Positions 5,227 through 12,225 of a stretch of DNA of 12,932 nucleotides are shown in pieces (within the stretch, counting starts at the first letter, position 1; every line of letters begins with the position of its first letter). The stretch covers positions 1 to 12,932 of the forward strand of contig JBFRWB010000132.1 of NCBI GenBank assembly GCA_051439375.1, written 5' to 3'. The notes below the pieces were generated by a model. The model was not told where the DNA came from, searched no databases, and saw only the letters and a list, made by a program, of their open reading frames with translations. Source of the stretch: JBGTGT01 sp051439375. Lineage in GTDB: Bacteria; Cyanobacteriota; Cyanobacteriia; Cyanobacteriales; Microcystaceae. Position numbers and translations under genes: made by a program.

Positions 5227-5464
5227 TTAGCTCATCATAACTCCCCTCACATCACCCATCCTGTAAATCCTTAAATCCTGATTCAGACAGTAAGAAAATT
5301 TGATATATTGCATAATATCTTGCCGTTCTGATAAAGGATGTTTATGGAGTTGATATCTAACTTTTGTACCCACGTTCCTTAAATTTACTCTTAATTAATT
5401 CCAGATCAATTTCTTGTCCACAATCATCAACCACAATCCATTCATCATCATTCTGCAAAAACAT
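5227..5464 (-). pseudogene. Probable decayed small gene with a frameshift
   Basis: On the minus strand an ATG at 5464 opens 35 codons ending at 5357-5359. The peptide looks protein-like: QNDDEWIVVDDCGQEIDLEL then IKSKFKERGYKS. Skipping one base near 5369 lets the frame run on as TKVRYQLHKHPLSERQDIMQYIK and further to a stop at 5227-5229. The last part runs into a dispersed repeat, so the original end is lost or displaced. The family is not recognised. The ATG at 5464 shares its bases with the plus-strand start of the Rpn-like gene at 5463. It could also be a chance frame; the balanced acidic/basic composition is what argues for a gene remnant. Confidence 0.4.
5258..5288. repeat. Dispersed ATCCTGTAAATCC-type repeat
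   Basis: The stretch reads ATCCTGTAAATCCTTAAATC and continues CTGATTCAGAC: three tandem AATCCT-like units before GATTCAGAC. I recall near-identical strings scattered in many cyanobacterial and other bacterial genomes. It overlaps the end of the decayed minus-strand gene. The rest of 5085-5226 holds nothing that I can support. Confidence 0.5.
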
Positions 5465-6368
5465 GGTTAAAAAAGCAGATTTAGGCAGTAAACGGCTAAT
5501 TAGTCTTTCCCCTGATCGTTGGGTACAATGGATTATGGAAAGAAGCGATATTCAGGTAAAAGAGATTGTATCTGAAGAATTTCAATGGCTAGAAAGAGAA
5601 AGTGACGTACTCATCAAGGTTTCTAGTCCCCTTGAAGGAGAGTTTATCCTCGCCAACGAGATTCAATTACGTTACAAGAACAATTTGCCGCAAAGAATGA
5701 GGAATTATACTGCATTAGCCGAAGAGAAGTATAACTTACCCGTGTATCCAGTATTAATCAACATTTTACCTTTTCAGTCCCCCCAAGTTATTCCCACCGC
5801 CTATGAATCAGAGTTTATGGGAATTCGAGCCTATCAGGACTACCGAGTGATTAACTTGTGGGAGATAGATGTTAATCTAGTATTTGATAAGAATTTGACC
5901 AGCTTATTACCCTTTGTCCCGATTTTACAGGGAGGAGATGATCCCCCCAAAGTCAGACAAGCATTACGGGGGTTAAGAGAAGATGAAACGTTACAAGACT
6001 TAGAGCCATTGTTATCTTTTTTTGCCTCATTTGTGTTAGAAATACCAGTAGTAAGAGACATTATGAGGTGGGATATGACGGTACTTAGAGAGTCCCCTTG
6101 GTACAACACCATTTTAGAGGAAGGCTGGCAAGGCGGCCATCAAGCTGGTTATCAAGCTGGCCGAGAGGAAGGCCGAGAAGAAGGCTTAAAGCAAGGAGAA
6201 ACCACTTTAGTCTTACGTCTGCTAGATAAGCAGTTTAATTCGGTGGATGAGTCGATAAAAGCTCAAATTCGCACCTTAAATACCAATCAACTCGAAGCAC
6301 TAGGAGAAGCTTTATTAGATTTTACTGTTGTAGAAGATGTAGGGACTTGGTTAGCTCAATTTTCCTAA
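5463..6368 (+). CDS. Rpn-family PD-(D/E)XK nuclease-like protein with DUF4351 C-terminus
   Basis: A 301-residue protein of the Rpn/transposase-like PD-(D/E)XK group that is very common in cyanobacteria. Candidate catalytic residues are Asp48 (ESDVLIKV) and Glu66-x-Gln68 (ANEIQLRYKNNLPQRM), followed by the family's YTALAEEKYNLPVYPVLINI strand. After about residue 217 comes a Gly/Glu-rich hinge (QAGYQAGREEGREEGLKQGE). A DUF4351 helical domain (LVLRLLDKQF to LEALGEALLDF) ends the protein. The open frame reaches 33 codons further upstream to 5364, but that part is antisense to the minus-strand remnant and has no protein character, so I start at ATG 5463. Known Rpn proteins are DNA endonucleases promoting recombination; the cellular role of the DUF4351 kind is unknown. 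Length and motifs suggest that it is intact. Confidence 0.82.
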   Translation: MVKKADLGSKRLISLSPDRWVQWIMERSDIQVKEIVSEEFQWLERESDVLIKVSSPLEGEFILANEIQLRYKNNLPQRMRNYTALAEEKYNLPVYPVLINILPFQSPQVIPTAYESEFMGIRAYQDYRVINLWEIDVNLVFDKNLTSLLPFVPILQGGDDPPKVRQALRGLREDETLQDLEPLLSFFASFVLEIPVVRDIMRWDMTVLRESPWYNTILEEGWQGGHQAGYQAGREEGREEGLKQGETTLVLRLLDKQFNSVDESIKAQIRTLNTNQLEALGEALLDFTVVEDVGTWLAQFS

Positions 6369-6373
6369 CATCA

Positions 6374-6390
6374 CGGCGATTTTATCACCG
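6374..6390. terminator. Short hairpin after the Rpn-like gene
   Basis: CGGCGAT and ATCACCG with a three-base TTT loop (one G-T pair), five bases after the stop codon. No T-run follows directly; it is a possible weak terminator. Confidence 0.35.
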
Positions 6391-6436
6391 ATACAAATGA
6401 TAATTATTAATAATATTTTGCTAATCACAATTCCTT

Positions 6437-7528
6437 ATGTACTCACTCCAATTCCAAAATCGTTACCCTGACTGTTTATCCCTCACCCTTGAGTCTTCTT
6501 CCCCATCCCAAGGGAAAGGTAATTCTTGCGATCTTGTAATAGACTTAACGGTTGGAGAACAATGGCAAGATATACTAAAGGGCAAAGTTAAATTTCGTTT
6601 ACAAGGGGGAAAGTTAAGAATACACGCTGAAAACGCCTCACTTACTCCCTTAACGGCTTCTCCTGAATCCAATTATCAGATTATATCTACAACAGAATCT
6701 GAATTAGTCGCCGGATTTAGACTTAATTACACCAAAAAACAACTTCCTTTTACCTTAGATAACCTCAAAATTGCTCAATTCCTGCCATCCTCTCCCCAAT
6801 GGTGTGTCACCCTTCAATGGGAAATTTCCCCCGTAGATATTTACCTAACCGATGCAGAAGGATTATGGAAACATGATATTACTCCCAACAAACACGCTAT
6901 CCTCGAACGGTGTATTATCCAGCGTCTTCACAAAATCGGCTTTATGCCTTACCTTAGTTGCTTACAAGTAACCTCACAAGGATCTGAAACTGAAAAAACC
7001 TTATTACTCCCTTCTGTTGACTTTACTGAGACTTCTCACCTATCAGATTTACCCTCCCTCATTCAATCAATTTATGATGTGAAAACGAATGATTTCCTAG
7101 AATTAGCGAAATTGGCAGGTTTAGATCCCCAAAAAGACTTAGCAGGGGGGAATTTTATAGCGACTTCCCTGTGTGGCTTAGAATTAGGACAAGCTAACCT
7201 TTGTTATACTCACTTTCGGGGGGCTGATCTGACGGATATTGATTTGAGTGAGGCACAATTAAGTTATGCTAACTTTAGTGGGGCTGATCTAAGTGGAGGC
7301 TATTTAGGGGATGCCAATCTACAGTACACTGATTTTCATCGTGCTAGTTTAGCCTTAGCGAATTTAATTGGGGCTGATTTAACGAAGGCCAATTTGATAG
7401 AAACAAATCTGAGTCAGGCGAATTTAAGTGGTGCAGTAGTGACGGATGCTCAATTTGGTCAAAATGTGGGACTATCACCAGAAGATAAGGAAGATTTACA
7501 GCAACGAGGTGCAATTTTTATTGAATAG
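6437..7528 (+). CDS. Pentapeptide-repeat protein with an unrecognised N-terminal domain
   Basis: A 363-residue protein in two parts. Residues 1 to about 230 are a beta-rich region without a family I recognise; it contains VIDLTVGEQWQDILKGKVKF, a Trp-containing block SPQWCVTLQWEISP, and a helix-rich end (LSDLPSLIQSIYDV). From about residue 237 the sequence becomes pentapeptide repeats of the A(N/D)Lxx type: ANLCYTHFRGADLTDIDLSE, ANFSGADLSGGYLGDANLQY, ANLIGADLTKANLIETNLSQ and similar. That is roughly twenty five-residue units, enough for about five turns of a right-handed quadrilateral beta-helix. The ending (SPEDKEDLQQRGAIF) is a common cap of cyanobacterial pentapeptide proteins. No signal peptide or membrane segment is seen, so it is probably cytosolic. 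The molecular role is unknown. No good ribosome binding site precedes the ATG. Confidence 0.82.
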   Translation: MYSLQFQNRYPDCLSLTLESSSPSQGKGNSCDLVIDLTVGEQWQDILKGKVKFRLQGGKLRIHAENASLTPLTASPESNYQIISTTESELVAGFRLNYTKKQLPFTLDNLKIAQFLPSSPQWCVTLQWEISPVDIYLTDAEGLWKHDITPNKHAILERCIIQRLHKIGFMPYLSCLQVTSQGSETEKTLLLPSVDFTETSHLSDLPSLIQSIYDVKTNDFLELAKLAGLDPQKDLAGGNFIATSLCGLELGQANLCYTHFRGADLTDIDLSEAQLSYANFSGADLSGGYLGDANLQYTDFHRASLALANLIGADLTKANLIETNLSQANLSGAVVTDAQFGQNVGLSPEDKEDLQQRGAIFIE

Positions 7529-7585
7529 TTAATAAGTCAATTAAGGGTTAATTTCAGTTGTTTAGTTTTACTGTGATGAAGAATT

Positions 7586-8464
7586 ATGCACATAAGGAAT
7601 ATCAATAAAGTTGCAATTGTGGGAGGGGTTCATGGCAACGAATTAACAGGAATACACCTCATTAAAGAGATTCAAACGAATTCCCAGTGGGTAGTACGAC
7701 CGACCTTTCAAACCCTTTACTTTTTAGGTAATCCTAGTGCGATCGCTGCGGGAAAGCGTTACATTGAAACAGACTTAAATCGTTGTTTTTCAGCAGAAGA
7801 TTTAAACAATCCTGCGTTAACAAATTATGAACAATTAAGAGCCAAAGAAATTGCGACTTTAATAACAGCAGAAAAAGTAGATTTTATTGTTGATGTTCAT
7901 AGTACCACTTCTGAGATGGGAATGACGATTATTTTAAATAGTGAACATTTATTTCTACAACAATTAGCAGCTTATTTAAGTTATCATTATCCGTCGATTA
8001 AATTTTTACGATATAACTCGACGCAACCTTTCCCCTATCTAAGAAGTCTTTGTCCTTTGGGCTTAACGATTGAAGTAGGTAGTATTTTACATAATGAATT
8101 TAATCAGAAGTTGTTTGAGGAAACAAAAGTTGTTCTAGAGCATATTCTTGATTATATTAACGCTTTTAATCAAAAAATCTCTATTCCCATGGTTTCTTCC
8201 CTTGATCTTTATGAACAAGTTAAGGTATTAGATTATCCGAGAGATAGTCAAGGTCAAGTGATGGGTAAAATCTCTCCTTATCTTGAGAATTATCAGTTAA
8301 TTGATGGGAATAAACCTATTTTTACAGATTTAAGCGATAATAATATTTATCTTGACCTTGACACAACCTATTATCCTGTTTTTTTAGCAGAAGAATCCTA
8401 TAAAGAAAAGGGAATTGCAATGGGTTTAAGCATTTTGAAAACTGTCACAGGTTTTAGGTGTTAG
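7586..8464 (+). CDS. Aspartoacylase / succinylglutamate desuccinylase family zinc hydrolase
   Basis: A 292-residue zinc carboxypeptidase-fold hydrolase of the AspA/AstE family. Aspartoacylase releases acetate (or another acyl group) from N-acyl-aspartate; the true substrate here is not shown. Zinc ligands are His16 and Glu19 in GGVHGNE, and His105 in VDVHSTT. The substrate-binding signature is Arg58 with Asn65-Arg66 in ETDLNRCF, and the catalytic acid is Glu163 in LTIEVGS, all in family order. The length is near that of other bacterial members. The gene starts 57 bp after the pentapeptide-repeat gene, with a weak GATGAAGAAT before the ATG. The last codons and the stop (GFRC*) are read from a TTAGGTG heptamer repeat, so the natural C-terminus may have been altered. 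A HIP1 octamer lies inside the gene at 7739-7746. Confidence 0.88.
   Translation: MHIRNINKVAIVGGVHGNELTGIHLIKEIQTNSQWVVRPTFQTLYFLGNPSAIAAGKRYIETDLNRCFSAEDLNNPALTNYEQLRAKEIATLITAEKVDFIVDVHSTTSEMGMTIILNSEHLFLQQLAAYLSYHYPSIKFLRYNSTQPFPYLRSLCPLGLTIEVGSILHNEFNQKLFEETKVVLEHILDYINAFNQKISIPMVSSLDLYEQVKVLDYPRDSQGQVMGKISPYLENYQLIDGNKPIFTDLSDNNIYLDLDTTYYPVFLAEESYKEKGIAMGLSILKTVTGFRC
7739..7746. repeat. HIP1 octamer GCGATCGC (also at 9536, 10289 and 10875)
   Basis: Four copies of the cyanobacterial HIP1 palindrome are present: 7739-7746, 9536-9543, 10289-10296 and 10875-10882. All are inside the aspartoacylase, radical SAM and GTPase genes. I found none in 1-7700. Confidence 0.85.
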
Positions 8465-8481
8465 GTTTTAGGTGTCAGGTT
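8454..8481. repeat. Heptamer tandem repeat (TTAGGTG/TTAGGTT), four units
   Basis: TTAGGTG, TTAGGTT, TTAGGTG, TCAGGTT in direct succession, preceded by a degenerate ACAGGTT. Short tandemly repeated heptamers are a known cyanobacterial feature. The array spans the aspartoacylase stop codon (TAG at 8462-8464). Confidence 0.75.
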
Positions 8482-8532
8482 TCACCTTGAATAACAAAAA
8501 ACTGTTATAACAAAAAGAATTATAATTTATTT

Positions 8533-8536
8533 GGAG
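8533..8536 (+). promoter_or_regulatory. Shine-Dalgarno GGAG that supports the TTG start of the radical SAM gene
   Basis: GGAG lies eight bases before a TTG at 8545. No ATG or GTG in frame close by would keep the conserved N-terminus (RALLIYPIFPPTFWS), so this site supports the rare start codon. Confidence 0.65.
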
Positions 8537-8544
8537 AGCGAATT

Positions 8545-10116
8545 TTGAGAGCTTTATTAATTTATCCTATCTTTCCACCCACCTTCTGGTCTTACGATAA
8601 AAGCCTAGAGTTAGTTAACCGTAAAGTTTTATTACCTCCCCTTGGTTTAGTAACCGTTGCGGGCATTTTACCCAAAGAATGGGACTACAAGCTCGTCGAT
8701 CGCAATATTCGCCCCGTCAGTGAAGAAGAATGGGAATGGGCAGAATTAGTCGTTTTTTCGGCAATGATCGTCCAAAAATCCGATTTATTAGAACAAATCA
8801 AAGAAGCCAAACAACGGGGTAAATTAGTCGCAGTTGGGGGTCCCTATGCTACCTCTGTCCCCCATGAAGTGGAAGAAGCCGATTTTTTAGTACTAGATGA
8901 AGGAGAAATTACCCTTCCTCAATTTGTCGAAGCGATCAACCGAGGAGAAACCCACGGGGTATTCCGTACGACAGAAAAACCCGATGTTACCCAAACCCCC
9001 ATTCCTCGCTACGATTTATTAGAATTGGATGCTTATGACTCGATGTCGGTACAATTCTCCCGTGGGTGTCCGTTCCAATGTGAATTTTGTGATATTATTG
9101 TTCTTTATGGTCGTAAACCTCGGACTAAAGCCCCAAAACAGCTATTAAAAGAATTAGATTACCTTTATGAATTAGGTTGGCGACGGGGAATTTTCATGGT
9201 AGATGATAATTTTATTGGCAATAAACGGAATGTCAAATTATTATTAAAAGCCCTAAAAGTTTGGCAAGAAGAGCATCAATATCCTTTCCGTTTTAACACA
9301 GAAGCCTCGGTGGATTTAGCCCAAGATAAAGAGTTAATGGAGTTAATGGTAGCCGCTAATTTTGATGCGGTCTTTTTAGGTATTGAAACCCCAGACGAAG
9401 ATAGTTTAACCTTAACTAAAAAGTTTCAGAATATCCGTGATCCTTTGAGTGAGACCATTGATACCCTAATTAAAGCAGGTTTGCGGCCAATGGCAGGTTT
9501 TATTATTGGCTTTGATGGAGAAAAAACAGGGTCAGGCGATCGCATTATTCAGTTTGTCGAAGAGGCTGCCATTCCTACTGCAATGTTTGGGATGTTACAG
9601 GCTTTACCGAATACTGCATTATGGCATCGTTTAGAAAAGGAAGGTCGTTTAAGAACGGAAGGAAAACAGGATATTAATCAAAGTACATTAATGAATTTTA
9701 TTCCGACTCGTCCTATTGATGAGATTGCCGAAGAATATATCGATGCCTTTTGGACATTGTACGATGCCCATAGCTTTTTGGATCGGACTTATCGCTGCTT
9801 TTTAAAATTAGGCGCACCCCAAGGGAAAGCACCGTTTAAATGGCCAGAATGGGTAGATCTAAAAGCATTAGGAATTGTTATTTGGCGACAAGGAATTAAG
9901 CGCAGTACCCGATGGAAGTTTTGGCATCATTTATTTAGTGTGATGATCAATAATTTTCCTGTTTGGGAACATTATTTAACCGTTTGCGCCCATAATGAAC
10001 ACTTTTTAGAGTATCGTCAAATTGTACGGCAAGAAATTGAAGATCAATTAACTGCATTTAAAGAACGAGAAAAAGAGGTGCGTTTAGTAGAAAGTTCTTC
10101 CTTACAAAGCGTGTAA
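8545..10116 (+). CDS. B12-binding-type radical SAM protein (DUF4070 C-terminus), function unknown
   Basis: A 523-residue radical SAM enzyme with three parts. Residues 1-140 form a cobalamin-binding-type Rossmann domain (LLPPLGLVTVAGILP, GKLVAVGGPYATS). The radical SAM core follows with Cys175, Cys179 and Cys182 (RGCPFQCEFC), which would hold the [4Fe-4S] cluster that cleaves S-adenosylmethionine. The C-terminal third (from about residue 390, ending in a basic and aromatic helical part with KFWHHLFSVMI) matches the DUF4070 type. The N-terminal domain has VDRNIRP where classic B12 proteins have DxHxxG, so the lower-ligand His is absent, as in several relatives. The C-2 hopanoid methylase HpnP has the same domain order, but I cannot assign that function. 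Very similar proteins are widespread in cyanobacteria. The start is a TTG with a good ribosome binding site. The stop is 23 bp before the next gene, suggesting an operon. Confidence 0.85.
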   Translation: MRALLIYPIFPPTFWSYDKSLELVNRKVLLPPLGLVTVAGILPKEWDYKLVDRNIRPVSEEEWEWAELVVFSAMIVQKSDLLEQIKEAKQRGKLVAVGGPYATSVPHEVEEADFLVLDEGEITLPQFVEAINRGETHGVFRTTEKPDVTQTPIPRYDLLELDAYDSMSVQFSRGCPFQCEFCDIIVLYGRKPRTKAPKQLLKELDYLYELGWRRGIFMVDDNFIGNKRNVKLLLKALKVWQEEHQYPFRFNTEASVDLAQDKELMELMVAANFDAVFLGIETPDEDSLTLTKKFQNIRDPLSETIDTLIKAGLRPMAGFIIGFDGEKTGSGDRIIQFVEEAAIPTAMFGMLQALPNTALWHRLEKEGRLRTEGKQDINQSTLMNFIPTRPIDEIAEEYIDAFWTLYDAHSFLDRTYRCFLKLGAPQGKAPFKWPEWVDLKALGIVIWRQGIKRSTRWKFWHHLFSVMINNFPVWEHYLTVCAHNEHFLEYRQIVRQEIEDQLTAFKEREKEVRLVESSSLQSV

Positions 10117-10139
10117 ATTATCGTTAATTTAATAATGCA

Positions 10140-12056
10140 ATGGTACGTTTAAAAGCTTGGCAATGGAGTCTGCTGATTCTTCCTTTTGTTCTCATTGTAG
10201 GGTTTATTATTGCTGTTGCGGGTTGGCAAATCAATCAATGGGGAATTAGTTGGATCTGGGCTGTTATTATCTTGGTATTGGTGGGCTGGCGATCGCTGTT
10301 AGCCCGATGGCTACGTCCGTCCGTTGACCTTTTAACGCCTTTTAACAACCCAATAAACGATCCTACCCCTTTGCCATCTGAAACCACCTCAAATAGCCAA
10401 TTTGAACGGGCTGAGGCTAGTTTTTATCGCCTACTGCAACAAGCCCAACAGGATCAACCGATTTGGCAAGACTGGGACACTTTTTGGCAGCGTTGTCGTA
10501 CAGTAGTGACAGACGTTGCTCATGTTTATCATCCTGAAGTGAAGTATCCTTTGTTAAATATTTATATTCCCCAAGCTTACGGTTTAATACGGGGAACAAC
10601 CGAGGATATAGATCGTTGGATGGCGCAGCTTTCTCCGGCGTTAAATCAAGTGACAGTGGGTCAAGGCTACCAAGCTTATCAAACGTACCAAAAAATCGAG
10701 CCTTCTGCCCGAAAAATCCTAAAAATCTGGAATTGGGCGCAATGGGTAATTAATCCAGTGGCGGCGGCGGCAAAACAAGGGAGTAAAGGCTATGTCAATC
10801 AAGCAAATCAGCAATTATTGGCTAACTTTAGTCAAATTATGCGAGAAGTCGCTTTAAAAAACCTTTTTCAGCAAGCGATCGCCCTTTATAGTGGGGACAC
10901 CTTACCTGATACATTTAATCTCCTTGACTCCCCGTCTCTTCCCCAAGCAAAAACCCAAACGATTCGGGAAATTATTGGAGAAACAGAAACCATTGAGAAA
11001 ATTGAGCAAAAACCTGTTAGTATTCTCCTATTAGGGCGTACAGGGGCAGGTAAAAGCAGCTTAATTAACACACTCTTCCAAGCAGATAAAGCAGAGGTGG
11101 ATGTTTTACCCAGTACGGATAACATACAAAGTTACCATTGGTTAGCACAAAATCAAGAAACCCTTACCCTGTGGGATACCCCCGGTTACGAACAAATTAA
11201 TATGGGTAAATTACGGGATTTAGTGTTAGATTATGCCCTCAAAGCCGATTTAATTTTACTTTTAACACCTTGTCTCGATCCTGCTTTACAAATGGACGTA
11301 GATTGCTTGGAAATCCTTAAAGCGGAAGGATCAGATTTACCTATCATTACCATTGTTACCCAAGTTGATCGCTTGCGTCCTATTAGAGAGTGGAATCCGC
11401 CCTATAATTGGCAAGAAGGGACGTTAAAAAAGGAAATTGCCATCCGAGAAGCGACTCAATACCGCAGCGAACAATTAGCGGACTTTAGCGACTTAATTCT
11501 TCCTCTCGTAACCGCAGATATAAATAGTAATCGTCTAGCATGGAACGACGATCAATTGTCAATGTCCTTAATAGAAGCCCTTGAACCCACGAAAAAGCTT
11601 AGATTAGCTCGATTTTTGCGAAATTTAGACAGTCGGATCAATGCTGCTGCTCAAATTATTGATCGCTACACCTTTCAAATGACGACAACCCAAGGGTTAA
11701 CGGCTTTTCTCAAAAGTCCAGTGTTACAATTTCTTTCTACCTTATCAACTGGAACACCTGCACTTGCGTATGCGTTAGCACAACAAATTCCCGTAGAACA
11801 ATTACCCCTTGTGATTGGCAAGTTACAGATGGCTTATAGTTTGTTTCCCCTGTTTAATGAAGCGGATGATAAAAATCTGAGTTTTGAGTTAATGACTTTG
11901 TGGCCATTGTTATTAGAAAATCCCGGTTCTCCTGAACAAAATGCTTGGGCGTTTGGCCATGCTTTAATTGAATATTGGACACAAGGGTTAACGGTTGATC
12001 AATTTCGTCAACGGTTTAATTTTTGGCAAGAAGATGTATCTAGATTTTCTAAATAA
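10140..12056 (+). CDS. Membrane-anchored GTPase (TRAFAC-type G domain), function unknown
   Basis: A 638-residue protein. Two hydrophobic segments at about residues 10-29 and 36-54 make an N-terminal membrane hairpin, ending in a basic stretch (RSLLARWLRP). A helical region follows to about residue 290. The G domain comes next: P-loop GRTGAGKS at 299-306, DTPG at 346-349, and TQVD at 407-410 in the place of the usual NKxD. The rest is helical (from about residue 480), with a hydrophobic part around 540-570. The order fits cyanobacterial GTPases of unknown role, related in the G domain to Era/EngB-like proteins. The gene probably shares a transcript with the radical SAM gene; no strong ribosome binding site is seen. 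After the TAA the same frame continues for 23 more protein-like codons. Two HIP1 octamers lie inside (10289-10296 and 10875-10882). Confidence 0.82.
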   Translation: MVRLKAWQWSLLILPFVLIVGFIIAVAGWQINQWGISWIWAVIILVLVGWRSLLARWLRPSVDLLTPFNNPINDPTPLPSETTSNSQFERAEASFYRLLQQAQQDQPIWQDWDTFWQRCRTVVTDVAHVYHPEVKYPLLNIYIPQAYGLIRGTTEDIDRWMAQLSPALNQVTVGQGYQAYQTYQKIEPSARKILKIWNWAQWVINPVAAAAKQGSKGYVNQANQQLLANFSQIMREVALKNLFQQAIALYSGDTLPDTFNLLDSPSLPQAKTQTIREIIGETETIEKIEQKPVSILLLGRTGAGKSSLINTLFQADKAEVDVLPSTDNIQSYHWLAQNQETLTLWDTPGYEQINMGKLRDLVLDYALKADLILLLTPCLDPALQMDVDCLEILKAEGSDLPIITIVTQVDRLRPIREWNPPYNWQEGTLKKEIAIREATQYRSEQLADFSDLILPLVTADINSNRLAWNDDQLSMSLIEALEPTKKLRLARFLRNLDSRINAAAQIIDRYTFQMTTTQGLTAFLKSPVLQFLSTLSTGTPALAYALAQQIPVEQLPLVIGKLQMAYSLFPLFNEADDKNLSFELMTLWPLLLENPGSPEQNAWAFGHALIEYWTQGLTVDQFRQRFNFWQEDVSRFSK

Positions 12057-12225
12057 GTTGAACATCTTAAGAGAAAAATTGATGAAAGTGAGTTTAAAAC
12101 ATGGTGGGATGAGATAAAAAGTCAATAAATGAATACTATATCAAATAGTCCAATTCTCTTGAGTTTTTCTAAGTCATCTTGTGCTTTTTTGCTTAAAATT
12201 ATTTCCCACTCTTACCCGTCAAAAA

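Noticed and set aside
5364..5462. 33-residue N-terminal extension of the Rpn-like protein
   Set aside because: Ser-rich sequence antisense to a protein-like minus-strand remnant; the ATG at 5463 gives the usual family start.
6463..6672. Minus-strand 69-codon frame inside the pentapeptide-repeat gene
   Set aside because: It is an antisense shadow of a well-supported gene, with no recognisable domain or ribosome binding site.
10886..11125. Minus-strand 79-codon frame over the GTPase P-loop region
   Set aside because: It is antisense to the conserved G domain; its low-information composition follows from the coding strand.
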